NCBI RefSeq assembly: GCF_016802725.1
Contig: NC_052668.1
Coordinates: 9,612,501 to 9,676,500, forward strand
DNA: 64,000 bases
Source: Solenopsis invicta
Lineage: Eukaryota; Arthropoda; Insecta; Hymenoptera; Formicidae
Direction: 5' to 3'
A program made the translations under genes and the position numbers. Under the pieces are notes generated by a model that made no database searches, was not told the DNA's origin, and saw only the letters and a program-made list of their open reading frames with translations. This document shows positions 11,149-21,863 of this stretch, piece after piece (the first letter of the stretch is position 1; each line of letters begins with the position of its first letter).

Positions 11149-12667
11149 AACATTGCATGGCCGGATTTTGGGGGCGGTATCTCTGTTTGATTGGCGCGTA
11201 GTTGTCTTTCACGTGGATTTCGTGCTGCACACGATCGGTCGGTCTTCGTATGCTCTCGAAGAACGGCAGTTCCTCCGCGAAGAACGCCTGTAAGCGGGCA
11301 GCTTCGTCCGCGTCGCTGCTTGCGGCCTAGTCGGTAGTGGCAATGGTCGTGCCGGCGCATGACGCCGCGTATGCGATCTTCAGCAGTTTCTTCCAAATAA
11401 GCGGAGGCGGTAAGATCAATAAACGCGCGCGTGCCATGACGTCGACACCGAAAATCATGATGTCAAGTCCTGGCATAATTTAGAACCCGTGCTCAAACTC
11501 GTGCTCGGGCAAGCGTACCAACAGCACAAGGTATCCGTTAATAGGTTTGCTTGACTGTTGGCCAGGTATACGCGTCCCGTCGCCGGTTGTCATTTGTACC
11601 TTAGCCTCTGGAGACGGTCGGCGGTGGCGGGGTTGATAAACGATGCCTCTGGAGCCGGAGTCCAGTAGGATGGTCAATTTGGTGTCCCCGACGGCGAGGC
11701 GTATGTGCGGCCGCGGCGTAAATGTTATACGGAAGACCGCGGCGCGGCGGTCTTGTCCCCGGTCCCAGACGCGTTTCCCGGCGGCAGGTAGCAATCCCGC
11801 CTGAAGACGCCGTCCTTGCTGCATTGCGAGCAAAACTTTTTTTGGGTTGGCAGCAGTCGAAGCGAGTGTGCCCGCGCTGTTTGCAGCACCAGAAACACTC
11901 GCTTTTGTCGTACGCGGCGGCGGCGTTACTCGCAGACGGCTTAGGGCCAGGCTGACGTTCGCAGATCTGCGTCTGAATCGACTCGAACTCTTCGGCGTTG
12001 CGTAGAAGTTTGGCGGTGCAACGTACTTGCTCACGTCGGACGTACAGTTTGTACCGCGGATGCATATTCTCGTAGAGGAGGTCGAGCTGTTCCTCCTCTG
12101 CGTACCCCCCCCCCCGCGACGCATCATGATGAGCATATCGCTCGCGCATTTCCAATATGGCTTTTCGGCACCCTGTTTGCGCGACTGAATGTCTTGCCGT
12201 AGCTTAGCGGCGTATCGTCGCAACAGATAATAGGCGCGGAAGTTCTCCGCGAACGCGTGCCAGTCTCCCCATGCGGACCCATTGTTACGGTACCATAATA
12301 GCGCGTCGCCGCGTAACATCTTGGGCAGGCCGCGGAGTAGTTGAGGACCCGTGAAGCCATATGCGCTCTGGAGTTCCTCGACGTGCTAGAGAAAAACTAT
12401 TGGGTCTCTCCTGTCAAAATGGCATCCCCACTTCCTTTGATTGATCGTCTTAGCGCGATTTTCTTCGGTTGGTTCGACGGTCAGGTCAACGCGTAATTCG
12501 GGTGGGTTTGGCATATCTAATTCGTGGCTGAACTCTGGATGCAGGACACAGTATTCGCTTACGCGGCGGCGAAGTTGCTTGACGGTACCGGTGGTATCGA
12601 GTTCAAGCTGCGTTAGCTGGCGGATCAATGCTTCGCGGCCTAAGCGATATAACCAGCTTCTCGGCAT
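11149..12667 (-). pseudogene. Gypsy-type LTR retrotransposon gag-protease relic
   Basis: Minus-strand Gag and start of Pol. The ATG at 12665-12667 lies 35 bases after the primer site. Parts in order: an N-terminal SAP-like segment (REALIRQLTQLELDTTGTVK); a capsid-like region with LRGDALLWYRNN and WHAFAENFRAYYL near 12300; a region with EEEQLDLLYENMHP; a zinc-knuckle-like CFWCCKQRGHTRFDC near 11890, which has one residue more than canonical CX2CX4HX4C; an aspartic protease with ILLDSGS near 11660; and, after stops, VKDNYAPIKQRYRPQNPA near 11190, the segment that normally precedes reverse transcriptase. A frameshift near 12165 and more downstream make it non-functional. Reverse transcriptase, RNase H, integrase and the 3' LTR are absent because the sequence stops at the inverted-repeat element at 11149. 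Confidence 0.85.
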
Positions 12668-12702
12668 TCCTGGCGCGGTTTAATTTCTTCCAGACAAGAT
12701 TG

Positions 12703-12720
12703 GTCCCTGTTCGGGCCCCA
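12703..12720 (-). other. Primer binding site, tRNA-Lys-like with one mismatch
   Basis: Directly next to the LTR end, the minus strand reads TGGGGCCCGAACAGGGAC. This is the complement of a tRNA-Lys(UUU) 3' end except at the fourth base (G instead of C). It fixes the orientation of the element and the LTR boundary. Confidence 0.7.
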
Positions 12721-13802
12721 TGTAACGACCACACTTTGCCCACGGACGGTGTTCGGACGGGAACAAAAGCGCGAAGGGTCGTTGAAGAAATTAGACTCAA
12801 TTTTTATGCTTACAAGTTAATGGTGTTTATTAAATGCCAACAAATCTCGATAAATGAACATATATGCGGCAGTACAACAAGAAATCCGCCGGACAGTAAT
12901 CGGTTCGGGTAGGCATAATTGTAACATGAGCAGTGTCGTGTTACAATTAATTCAGGCGCGCGGACGGACGTAAAAATGGATATTTATTTACAGTATATTT
13001 ACAAAAGCACCTGTGTCGCGAGACGCGTGGAACGGCGTCAAGCTCGGTTCTTGGAATCTCGGCGGCCTTGTTATCGTGGCCGTGAAAATCGCGTTGTGTG
13101 ACGTGGCGCGGCGCGTGGTGCAGTAGGGCGGGGCGCTTCGCGTACACAGATCCGTGTGTTTTGTGAAACTCGGTTTCGCGCGGGTCGTCGCGAGGCGATT
13201 AATACCGCTGTATGCAATCGCCGGGTAGCACTACCCTACGCCAAGTACATTTGGTGGAGGCACGGAGCACCGTACCTCCTTACGCGTGGTAGCACCGGAC
13301 TCGAGATGCCCTTAGGATCGTCCTGTGTCAAGTGGCTGGGCCCAAGTTCTCTTGAGTCCGTTGCGGCGTGTAAAGATGTTGATTTGAAGCGGTGTCGGGA
13401 GAGAGGGACTCGATCTCGTTCTCGACCTAGGTCTCTTCTAGATCGGCCAGAAGCGGACAAAGTGGTTTTCGGCCGGCGATTGCCGCCTTTATATACTCAA
13501 GGATCGAAATGAGGGGATGTGCGGCGTGTTACGGCGGGACGGTCCGGAGGCAGCATCCCCGCCACTCGATTCCAAGTATCTTGGTTCGGGCCACGCGTGC
13601 ATGGCGTGGCTGCGGACGGCGATGGAACGAGAGCGCGTGCGTGCGGAGATGCAAAGCGCGCGGATGCTCGCTCGCTCAATCCTGGTAAGTTTTACTAGGC
13701 ACTATGCGCAAATATTTGCCGTCCGGCAGGTGTTCGGCCGGACGGCTCGGACGGTAGGCGGTCCGGGGGGAGGGGGGGGGGCGTCAAAAAGTGGTTCGTT
13801 AC
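12721..13802 (-). repeat. 5' LTR of the Gypsy-type element
   Basis: The segment begins TGTAACGACC and ends GGTTCGTTACA, giving TG...CA termini with the short inverted motif TGTAACGA. Length is about 1,082 bp. On the minus strand a TATA box (TATATAAA, 13488-13495) and a poly(A) signal AATAAA (12826-12831) sit in the order expected for U3-R-U5. GC content is high, with a long C-run (G-run on the plus strand) near 13765-13780. No second LTR is present in the window. Confidence 0.75.
13488..13495 (-). promoter_or_regulatory. TATA box of the 5' LTR
   Basis: TATATAAA on the minus strand in the upstream third of the LTR, preceding a GC-rich tract. Inferred promoter of the retrotransposon. Confidence 0.5.
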
Positions 13803-13875
13803 ACTGTATTTTTATTTGTAAACTCTGTCTAAGGAAATAGTAAAGGTACCACACTTTTCTTAAGATAAAGTCTTT

Positions 13876-14027
13876 TTAACCTTTAGACGGCCGGAAAGTC
13901 TAAATATAGACGCTACGGAGGACTCCCTATTTTATACCTATAGGTTGTATCGAAGATATAATTACAATATTTCGGGAATTTTCTAAGGGAATTATAATAG
14001 GTCCAATGCCGGTTGTTTAAAGGTTAA
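13876..14027. mobile_element. piggyBac-like MITE
   Basis: CCTTTAGACGGCCGG starts at 13880 and its complement CCGGTTGTTTAAAGG ends at 14023. Each is flanked by TTAA (13876-13879, 14024-14027). TTAA duplication plus CCY termini is the piggyBac signature. The 144-bp interior is non-coding. Confidence 0.7.
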
Positions 14028-14192
14028 TGGAATCTATAAAATCAATATATCAATTAATTACACAATTACTCCAGTATTATTTAATTATAATATTTGCAAT
14101 AATGCTGTACATATTCATAATCAAACATCATTTAACATTTAATAAAATATATAAAATTATGTTGCAATATAATAAATAATTGCAATAGAATA

Positions 14193-15105
14193 CACTCGAC
14201 AACAAAAAATAGAGAACACTTTTCAGGCACCAAAAATTAAGTTATTTTCAAATGGCTGTAGCCCGGCGAAAAATCATCCCAAATAAAAAAATGAAAAAAA
14301 ATTTTTGAAGCTTGAAGTTTTAAGACTGAATCTTGTAACTCGGTAAAAAAAATTGTAGGAACTTTTAAAAAAAAGCATTTTGTAAAGAAAATGTTATACC
14401 TTATGGCACTTGCATTGCATTTGTCAAGAAAAAATTATTTATTGAGCTACAGGCTGTCAAAAATACATAATTTTAAGGAAAAAAACAGTGTACTTTTTTG
14501 GAGCATAGCACTGAGAATTAAAAAAAATTTCTGAATACCATCGACAGCATGTTAAAGCTGACACTTTGAGCTTCCAAATGCTTTTTTTATTTTTTGTCTA
14601 CGATGATTTTTCACGGAGTACGGATATCATTTGTAAAAAATGCAGGTTTAGCTTCAAAGTTGCGTAACTCGGTCAAAAAAAATCGTAGAAAAATTAAAAA
14701 AAAGGATTCTGTAGGCAAAATGTTGTAGTTTATAAAACTTTGTTTTTATTGGTCGAAAAAAATTTTTTTGTCAAGCTACAAAATGTCAAAAATACGAAAT
14801 TTTAAGAAACAAAACAAGATGTGTTTTCTTTACTGCATAAAACAAAGAAATTAAAAGAACTTTGAAAATCTGATTTAGCGTTAAAGTTAAAACTTCGAAC
14901 TTCAAAATGCTTTTTTCATTTTTTATCTGCGATAATTTTTCATCGAGCTAGAGTTATTTAAAAATAGCCCAATGTGTTTGGAAAGTGTTCCCTATTTTTT
15001 GTTGATAAGTGTATGTAAAAATTCCTAAACATAGTACCTAGGTAGCAAGTTAATGTTATTTGTCATTTTGACGTTAAATTTCATCAAAGTCGTTAAAGTA
15101 ATAAG
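14193..15105. mobile_element. Foldback-family copy A (Tc1-like ends, internally deleted)
   Basis: TA-flanked termini CACTCGACAACAAAAAATAG (14193) and the complement ending at 15011 are inverted repeats. The interior is a series of related segments sharing phrases such as TAACTCGGT, ATGGCACTTGCATTGCAT, TTGAGCTACAGGCT and TTGTAGTTTA, in the same order as the right arm of the larger copy at 32361-34316. The sequence just outside the right end (15012-15105) also matches, inverted, the flank at about 32255-32360. No transposase. Confidence 0.75.
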
Positions 15106-15580
15106 AAATAGCATTAGTTTGTAACTTGCAAGTATTCAATATTTTTTTATTACCTACCTCTTAAATAATTTCACCATCTTTGTTGTAAAACAATTTCTTC
15201 GACACAATATTATGTTCCGCAAAATGTTTTTCACAAAAACGATATGAAGAATTGAAAATTATATTGCTCCTTTGCAACGCTTTCTGCCATTCTTTAACTC
15301 TATTATTAGGTACGCGAAAAAAGTATACTTTTCGGGATTACTCTTTTATCCCGATGTGCAACCGACAACAATATATTTTATTTTTTTTTGTTTTGGCTTA
15401 TGCAAAATCAATTTTCTTTACTATTAATTTAATCCTCATGAACCTCATCAACCCATGGATTAAGGTTAGCCGGTTTGAGACCCACCGGCCAACTAGATAG
15501 TATTGCCGTCTACAACTATTCGGTCATTAATGGAACGTGCCATAGCATATAAAGATAAACATTAGTTATATATATGTGTA
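15106..15580. other. AT-rich spacer, nothing recognised
   Basis: An 82-codon frame at 15252-15500 (+) has no recognisable domain. I see no repeat boundary. Confidence 0.4.
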
Positions 15581-15747
15581 GTTGACAGAACGGTGCAAGA
15601 GGCAAAATGCAGGGAAGTTTTTTTTGACTGATTCTCTAGTTAGTTGTCTTTTATCTCTAAGAGTTTCTATTAATGTTGTGCGCGCATCATTGACAGAAAA
15701 GGATAGAAAAGGACAGTATTCCTCGCCTCTCACTCCGTTCTGTCAAC
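15581..15747. mobile_element. Small MITE with 23-bp TIRs
   Basis: GTTGACAGAACGGTGCAAGA at 15581 is mirrored by the complement ending TCTGTCAAC at 15747, with about three mismatches over 23 bp. Total 167 bp, non-coding. I could not define a target duplication. Confidence 0.6.
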
Positions 15748-16346
15748 CTCATTTTTAGATGTATCGGAATGGGTCTATCTTATATATCTATGGTGGTAGC
15801 ACATGGGAAATATACAAGAGTTGGAGGGGGCTGACCGTGACTCCTATAGCTACAAAACATTTAAAATGGCGTTCTTTAAAGAAATGTAGACAAATCACTC
15901 TAAGGATAGTAAGTATTGAAAGTAACACGATAAAAATGTCAAAAATGCAAAAAATGAAAAATTATTTGCAATATTGTGTAGTTCCACAATACAAATTAAA
16001 AAATAGAAGTGTCTTATTATTTCATAAAGTACCAAATGCTAAAAAATTGTTAAAGTAATGGCCAGTAACATTGAAAATGCCAAAACTAATGCCTGACGTG
16101 ACTGTTTGTAGTCAGCATTTTAATGATAAAAATTATTTTTATAAAGGTAATTATTATTTATTACTTAAGTAAGGAAATATAATAACAATAAAGATGATAA
16201 TTATAAATCAATTTACTGTAAAAAAACAAATTGAAAAAAAGAGCAGTACCATCCTAGAATCTTCCTGAACGTTCGTTAAACTTACAAATGCAAAATCCAA
16301 ACATAATTATTGGAAGAGCAAAGAGAGCTGCTAAAAAAACTAGCAT

Positions 16347-17597
16347 TGTAACGATAGCCTCGTTACAAAGGTATAATTTTATCTCTGTCTCGCTCGCACG
16401 CTCAGTCGCGATAGTCCGTCTCTTTCACTCGCACGTCAAGTCACATAACACCGGTACAGTTCTCCGTCTCGCTCGCTCTTACGCTCGGTCGCGGGACGTC
16501 ACGCGTAGCATCGCGCGAGCACGTAAGCGTGGGTGCGCGCCGAAAAGTGGGGAAGCCACGTGGGTCCGACTGAGTGGGCGGCCCAAGGATATAAAATACG
16601 GAGCAACACCAGATCGGGACAACCAGTCAGTTCCAAATAATCGGACACTCCGAGAGTACTCGGTTTTCTGACCACTCCTGACACCGGGCGTTCTCGGTTC
16701 TCCGCACTTCTGTGCCGGGCGTTCTCGGCTTCCTGACACAGGCCGTTCACGGCCTCCTGATACCGGGCGTTCTCGGTTATTTCGTACTTTTGTGACAGGT
16801 GTTCTCGGCTTCCTGAAACCAGCCGTCTTCGGCTTTTTATGCCGGGCATTCTCGGCTTCCTGATACCGGGCGTACTCGGTTACCCGTTCCTTTACCTGTT
16901 ACCTGTCTTGTATCTTGAATCTTAACTTTTAATTTATTTTTCAGAGCGAAGTAATAATACAACCAGGCCAACGACGACGCTTTTCCCAAGAGTCCCAATT
17001 TTCTTGCCCAAATTTCCTTCCTCAGGAAATTTTCTCGGATATCCTCTGTCCCGAGCGTTCGGGTTCCTCGGATATCCCTGTCCGACCGAGCGCTTTCTTC
17101 ACGTAGCGAGCATATCTTTACCCCTTCTTTAGGCGAGCGTTGTAGACATTAAGTCGCGTTAATGTTAAGGTCCGCGTTACTCTAATAATTCGCCATTTTC
17201 AAGCCTTAGTTTATAAGAACTGCGTTAGCTTTAAAATTTACGTTAAAAGTTACGTTATTTCTTTATTTGTATCCGAGCGTTATTTTGTAAGATCCGCGTT
17301 ACTGTGATAATATTTGTGTTTAAACGTAATTACTTATCTAGAACTTAACAACACCGCGTTCGATATTATTTAGTTTTAAGTTCTCGCGAGTAAAAATACG
17401 TACCGTGGGACACGAGTTCTAAAGGTGTTGACTTCTGTCTTTTATAATAAATTTTATTTTATATGTAACACGGAGTGTAGAGAGACTATTAAAATAAATA
17501 TTTTCTTTATTTTTTTATACAATTCGGAGTTCTTTCTTTTCTCGATTCGGGTACCGGCGAGCTAATCCGCGATCGCGAGAAAAGTCGTACCGTTACA
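16347..17597 (+). repeat. Solo LTR inserted in the THAP transposase relic
   Basis: Starts TGTAACGATAGCC and ends CCGTTACA. Flanking tetranucleotides GCAT (16343-16346) and GTAT (17598-17601) look like a 4-bp target duplication with one transition. A TATA box (TATAAAA, 16590-16596) and AATAAA (17446-17451) sit in U3-R-U5 order on the plus strand. No internal retrotransposon sequence is attached, so it is a solo LTR. The TGTAACGA start resembles the LTR at 12721-13802, but the bodies differ. Confidence 0.7.
16681..16886. repeat. Tandem hairpin-forming repeats inside the solo LTR
   Basis: About eight irregular units of 22-30 bp built on CCGGGCGTTCTCGGCTTCCTG, downstream of the TATA box. Many units carry self-complementary cores such as GCCGTTCACGGC and GCCGTCTTCGGC. 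They would lie in the R/U5 leader of the element's transcript. Confidence 0.7.
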
Positions 17598-18473
17598 GTA
17601 TGAAAAAGACAATGTAAGTGTATTATTATTTCAATATTTTTTAAGAATTCTGAAGAAAATATACTACAGAATGCTAAATTAATTTCAAGCTGCAGACTTA
17701 CACAAAGTACAAAAAATCTAAACATGATACTTTAACACCTAAAAAAACCAGAATTTTTCCAATGACGAAGCAGATGATCTAATACTTGATGAACAATCGC
17801 AAATTAATTCTCATGATCGTATTAATAATTATCAGCAGATAGATAATAAAGAAAATTCTATGGAAAATGGAGAACAGAATCCATGTACATATGACATCAA
17901 AAATATTCATTCAAAAAATACAATAATGTTAGAGTAAAATCAATAAGAATACATTATTATATAACAACTTAATCGAGAAGTTAAAAATTTCAGATAAGGA
18001 TATTTAAATCAAAAAGAATAAATTTAGGAGCCAGAAATTTCTCAATATGATAAAAACTGAAAAAGAGTTAAATGCATTCACAGGTATAAAGTCATTTTCA
18101 TTGTTAAAAAAAGTAAAACGGTGTATGCATTCGTTACAAGCTAAGTCTTTAAGAAAAAGACGATAGTTAAATACATTCTATTGACATTGACAAAATTAAA
18201 GCGCAATTTATCTTACATTTGTTTGGCTGCGTTTGAAATCTCTACAAAAATTAGCAAAACCGTTTTTTTTTACCTATTTTGCGTGAATTAAGTATTGTTT
18301 TATATTATCTTATACGGTGCCCGGATAAAAAAAAAGTATTAGATAAAAGACCTAAATGTTTCGAAAAATGTAAAAATACTAGAATTATTGATTGTTTTAA
18401 AACTTATTCATAAATCTAAACGTTTGAAGTGTCAATAACTACTTACTTTACTTATAAGGGTGTACATACAATA

Positions 18474-18618
18474 AGGGAGGGTCCCAGTTGCGTACAGACC
18501 CAATTGGATACCACCAATTATAGCCGCTGATGCCTAGAGTATTTTCGTTGGTTGGGTTAGATTAGATTACGTGATTGATGGTGTCTGATTGGGTCTGTGC
18601 GCATCTGGGACCTTCCCT
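18474..18618. mobile_element. MITE with ~27-bp TIRs
   Basis: AGGGAGGGTCCCAGTTGCGT at 18474 is mirrored by the complement of AGGGAAGGTCCCAGATGCGC ending at 18618, with CAGACCCAA following in both arms. Total 145 bp, interrupting the DDE region of the THAP transposase relic. Its centre (GCTGATGCCTAG) recurs in the MITE at 21229-21349. Confidence 0.7.
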
Positions 18619-19540
18619 ACGGTAACGTATGATAGATGTAACTCCATCCGGACTAATATCCTTTATTAGTAAAACATATGATAGACCTGCCTCAAATAAA
18701 CAAATACACTAGGCAACAAAATTATTGCAATACTCATTTATACCAAAATTTTGCACAACTTTAAATAATCACAACTTTGTTAAAAATTATCGTAATTGAA
18801 AAGTTTCTTTTTATTTTAAAGCTTAATGTCTCTACTTTAAAATGCATTTGGTCAATTTTAAATTTCTGCTTTTCTCCTTCCGTTATTTCTTTAAAAATAA
18901 GAACGTGTTTTGTTTTCAAACATTTACATAGTTTAACGCACTTCACGAGGTAGGATGAATTTTTTTCGCAAATATCACGACAGCCAACGTAAAATTTGAA
19001 GTTTTCTCTGCAAATTAAAAAAGATCAGGTTCGTACAATTTTTTTTGAGGAGTTAAGATGTATCAAAGTTATATATGTATTTTTGTCAGTTACCTCCAGC
19101 ATTACCCGGATTTTGATTTGTCTCATTGATAATGAGGCGATCTTCTCTAGCTGACGTTATTCGCCTTGTTCTCTTCTTCGACGAAATCCATCTGTTCCTT
19201 GATAACGAACACAAATTCGAAAGATAGAGGATCGATGAACACTTATTCTCCTTGCAACATAATTGTGATTCAATCCTTTTAAAAGGTCAATGATTTGCGC
19301 ACCTTGAATTTTGTTCAAACTAGACATTGTTACGACTTTATCGTTGGCTTCTTGAGTGATACAATAAAAAATAAGTTTATATAAAGTTTTGATGTTTACA
19401 GTTTTAGCATAATTCAAAGAAACGCTATAAAATGTAGCGATGTATATTGATTCCCATAAAAACTATAAACCAAAACTCTTTATAAGCGTAAACTTATTCT
19501 TTATTGTATCACTCAAGAAGCAAACGATAAAGTCGCCTAG

Positions 19541-20750
19541 TGTGGCAGCTTATACACGTCACAAAACGCGGGCGTCTGCCAAACACTAAGAGCGCCTACC
19601 GAACGACAGCCCGCCAGACACCACGAGCACCTGCCGGACGGCAGCCCGAGGGCCACTGCGCGCGAACGAGCCCACCCGCGAAGCACGCGGTCCAACACGC
19701 GCACCGCACATGATATAGATTCCGGAGCAAGAAAAGGTGGCTAAAACAATAAGATGTTACCCGTTCTTAAAATTTAACAAAACAATAATATAAGGCACTC
19801 AGTAACCTGGAAAAATCACTTTTCCAAGCGCTCACGAGGCGATATATATACTCATGTAAAAAACGCATTTTTGGACACCTCTTTCGCTGATAAGAAGGAA
19901 ACGCCGATTTGAAGTTGCCGCTGCTACCAACGCTACTAACCTGAAGCTGCCGCTTTGGAGATTAATACCGCTGACGCTCTCGCCGCGTTCCTTCACGAGG
20001 CCACCCAAACGAAGGGGGGCGCCCGAGTACACAAAGGCACCCAGATCGAGATCCTAGAGGCCGATTCATTGAGAAGCGAGTAAGAGCCTAGAGGCACCTC
20101 CAGAGCTCAAGTGCAGTCCCAGGATTAGCAGACTCAGTGCGAGCTAGCACCAGTGATCAACGCAGCAACGCAAACAATGATTGACGGAAGCAAGAAGGAT
20201 CATCCCACGCAGCAGAAAGCCACCTCCGAACGCAGGTCGCAACACGCCGTGTCTGCAGCCTCTCGACTCACCCGGCACAGCAGTCATGAGCGTAGGATCC
20301 GTTTGAGAGAACGCCGCCACTTGGATCAACACCGAAGGGATTTCTGCTATAACACTGCGCCAGGCAGCGCCCGCCGGAAATCTTGCCGCTCGTCGGGGCT
20401 AAAACCGGGGCCACCGCAAGAAGAGCGCAGAGTCATCTACGCGCTCCGCACCGTCACCAAAGCCGCAGAAAGGCGAACGGGCTAAGCCGCGTCCATACTG
20501 GCTGCAAGAGCGCTAAGATCAGCACACTCAAACGGCTCTTATCAGAGCCACCACAAAAACAAAACAAAAAAGAAAGCCCACTTGTATATACGTATACATA
20601 GTGTAAATTAACAGAGAATAAACACAAATTTTACTGCCGTTTTTTTATTCACAGACCGATCTCTCTCCTACTCCCGTGCGTTTCATAACGAGCAAATATT
20701 AGATGAAACCGGACATAGCGAGTCCGCGCCGCACATTAACCAGCTTATAA
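19541..20750 (+). repeat. LTR-like insertion with CTAG target duplication
   Basis: A 1,210-bp GC-richer block. CTAG occurs on both sides (19537-19540, 20751-20754), and the foldback arm reads continuously across once the block and one CTAG are removed. Features on the plus strand: TATATATA (19843-19850) and AATAAA (20617-20622), as in an LTR. It starts TGTGGCAGC but ends TTATAA instead of the usual CA, and CAGCTTATA recurs at both ends. Open frames inside are uninformative. Most likely a solo LTR of a BEL/Pao or Gypsy element. Confidence 0.6.
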
Positions 20751-21228
20751 CTAGTTTGAACAAAACTAAATGTGCGCAAATCATTGATCTTTTAAAAAGA
20801 TTAAATGACAGTTATGTTGCAAGGAAAATAGGTGTTCATCAATCATTTATCTTTCGAATTTGTGCTCATTATCAAAAAACAGGCGGATTTCGTTGAAGAG
20901 GAGGACAAAGTCGAAGACGAATAACGTCAGCTAGAGAAGATTCCCTCATCATCAATGAGAGAAATTGAAATTCTGGCGGTAACTGACAAAAATGCATACA
21001 TAACTTTGATTCATCCTAACTTTTCAAAAAAAATTGTACAAACCTGATTTTTTTTAATTTGCAAGGAAAACTTCAAATTTTACGATGGTTGTTGTAACAT
21101 TTGTGAAAAAAATTCATCCTACCCTATGAAATGTGTCAAACTATGCAAATGTTTGGAAACAAAATTTCTTTTATTTCCAAACATTTGCATAGTTGTTTTT
21201 GTCTCCTGTCTTTTAAAGGAAAGCATCC

Positions 21229-21349
21229 ATTTGGACACAGTACAATTGGACACAGTCAATCACAACGGCTGATGCCTAGTAATTTTCTTTTGTTCAAGCG
21301 CTGTGAGTGGTTTGTATCCAATTGTACTGTGTCCAAATGGATGCTTCCT
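21229..21349. mobile_element. Small MITE nested in the foldback
   Basis: GGAAAGCATCCATTTGGACA at the left is mirrored on the right by the complement of GGAAGCATCCATTTGGACAC. The ~34-bp TIRs enclose GGCTGATGCCTAGTAATTTT. Total 121 bp. It is absent from the opposite foldback arm, which shows it as a later insertion. Confidence 0.7.
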
Positions 21350-21627
21350 ACTTTTGAAGAAACAACGGAAGGAGGAAAGCAGAAATTCAAAATTGTCCAA
21401 GTGTACCTTAAAGTAAAGACTTTAAGCTTTAAAATAAAAAAAAACTTTTGAAGTACGATAATTTTTAACGAAATTATGATTATTTGAAAATGTGCAAAAT
21501 TTTGGTATAAATAAGTGTTGCGATAATTTTGTTGCTTAGTTTATTTATGAAATCAAAATTGATAAAAAAATTATTTCCTAATGTCAATTATATTATGGCT
21601 GATCAAAGATTTAGAATGGATACATAG

Positions 21628-21863
21628 GGTCACTGCACCAGTCAATGAATAAAAAATTGGACCAATCAATGAACAAACATAAAATAACTTAATACAATTA
21701 CATTTTTAAATAAAAAATTACATTTTAATAAAATCTTCATAAAAATTAGATTTCAACAATATTAATTAATTTTGCAGTTTATTATTTTTAAGTCTTATTA
21801 TTTTAACAGTTTTTTTAAACAGTCATTTATTGGCGATTGTTCAGTGACTGGTGCAACGACCTT
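21628..21863. mobile_element. MITE with ~22-bp TIRs
   Basis: GGTCACTGCACCAGTCAATGAA (21628) pairs with TTCAGTGACTGGTGCAACGACC ending at 21863. The 236-bp AT-rich body has no frame. It separates the MADQRF segment from the C-terminal part of the THAP-type transposase relic. Confidence 0.65.

Larger units (their letters stand above)
18707..21541. mobile_element. Tc1-like foldback with two facing transposase N-termini
   Basis: TA-flanked ends CACTAGGCAACAAAATTATT (18707) and the complement ending at 21541 form inverted arms of 700-800 bp. Each arm has a decayed Tc1-type helix-turn-helix start. On the minus strand (about 19130-19330): MSSLNKIQGAQIIDLLKG, SIFRICVRY, DGFRRRR. On the plus strand (about 20755-20950): SLNKTKCAQIIDLLKR, GGFR-stop, RRRITSARED. 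The catalytic DDE part is absent from both. The two inner edges, about 19333-19390 and 19480-19540, fold back on each other. Removing the element and one TA leaves the host transposase relic in frame across 18706/21544. An LTR (19541-20750) and a MITE (21229-21349) are nested inside. Confidence 0.8.
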
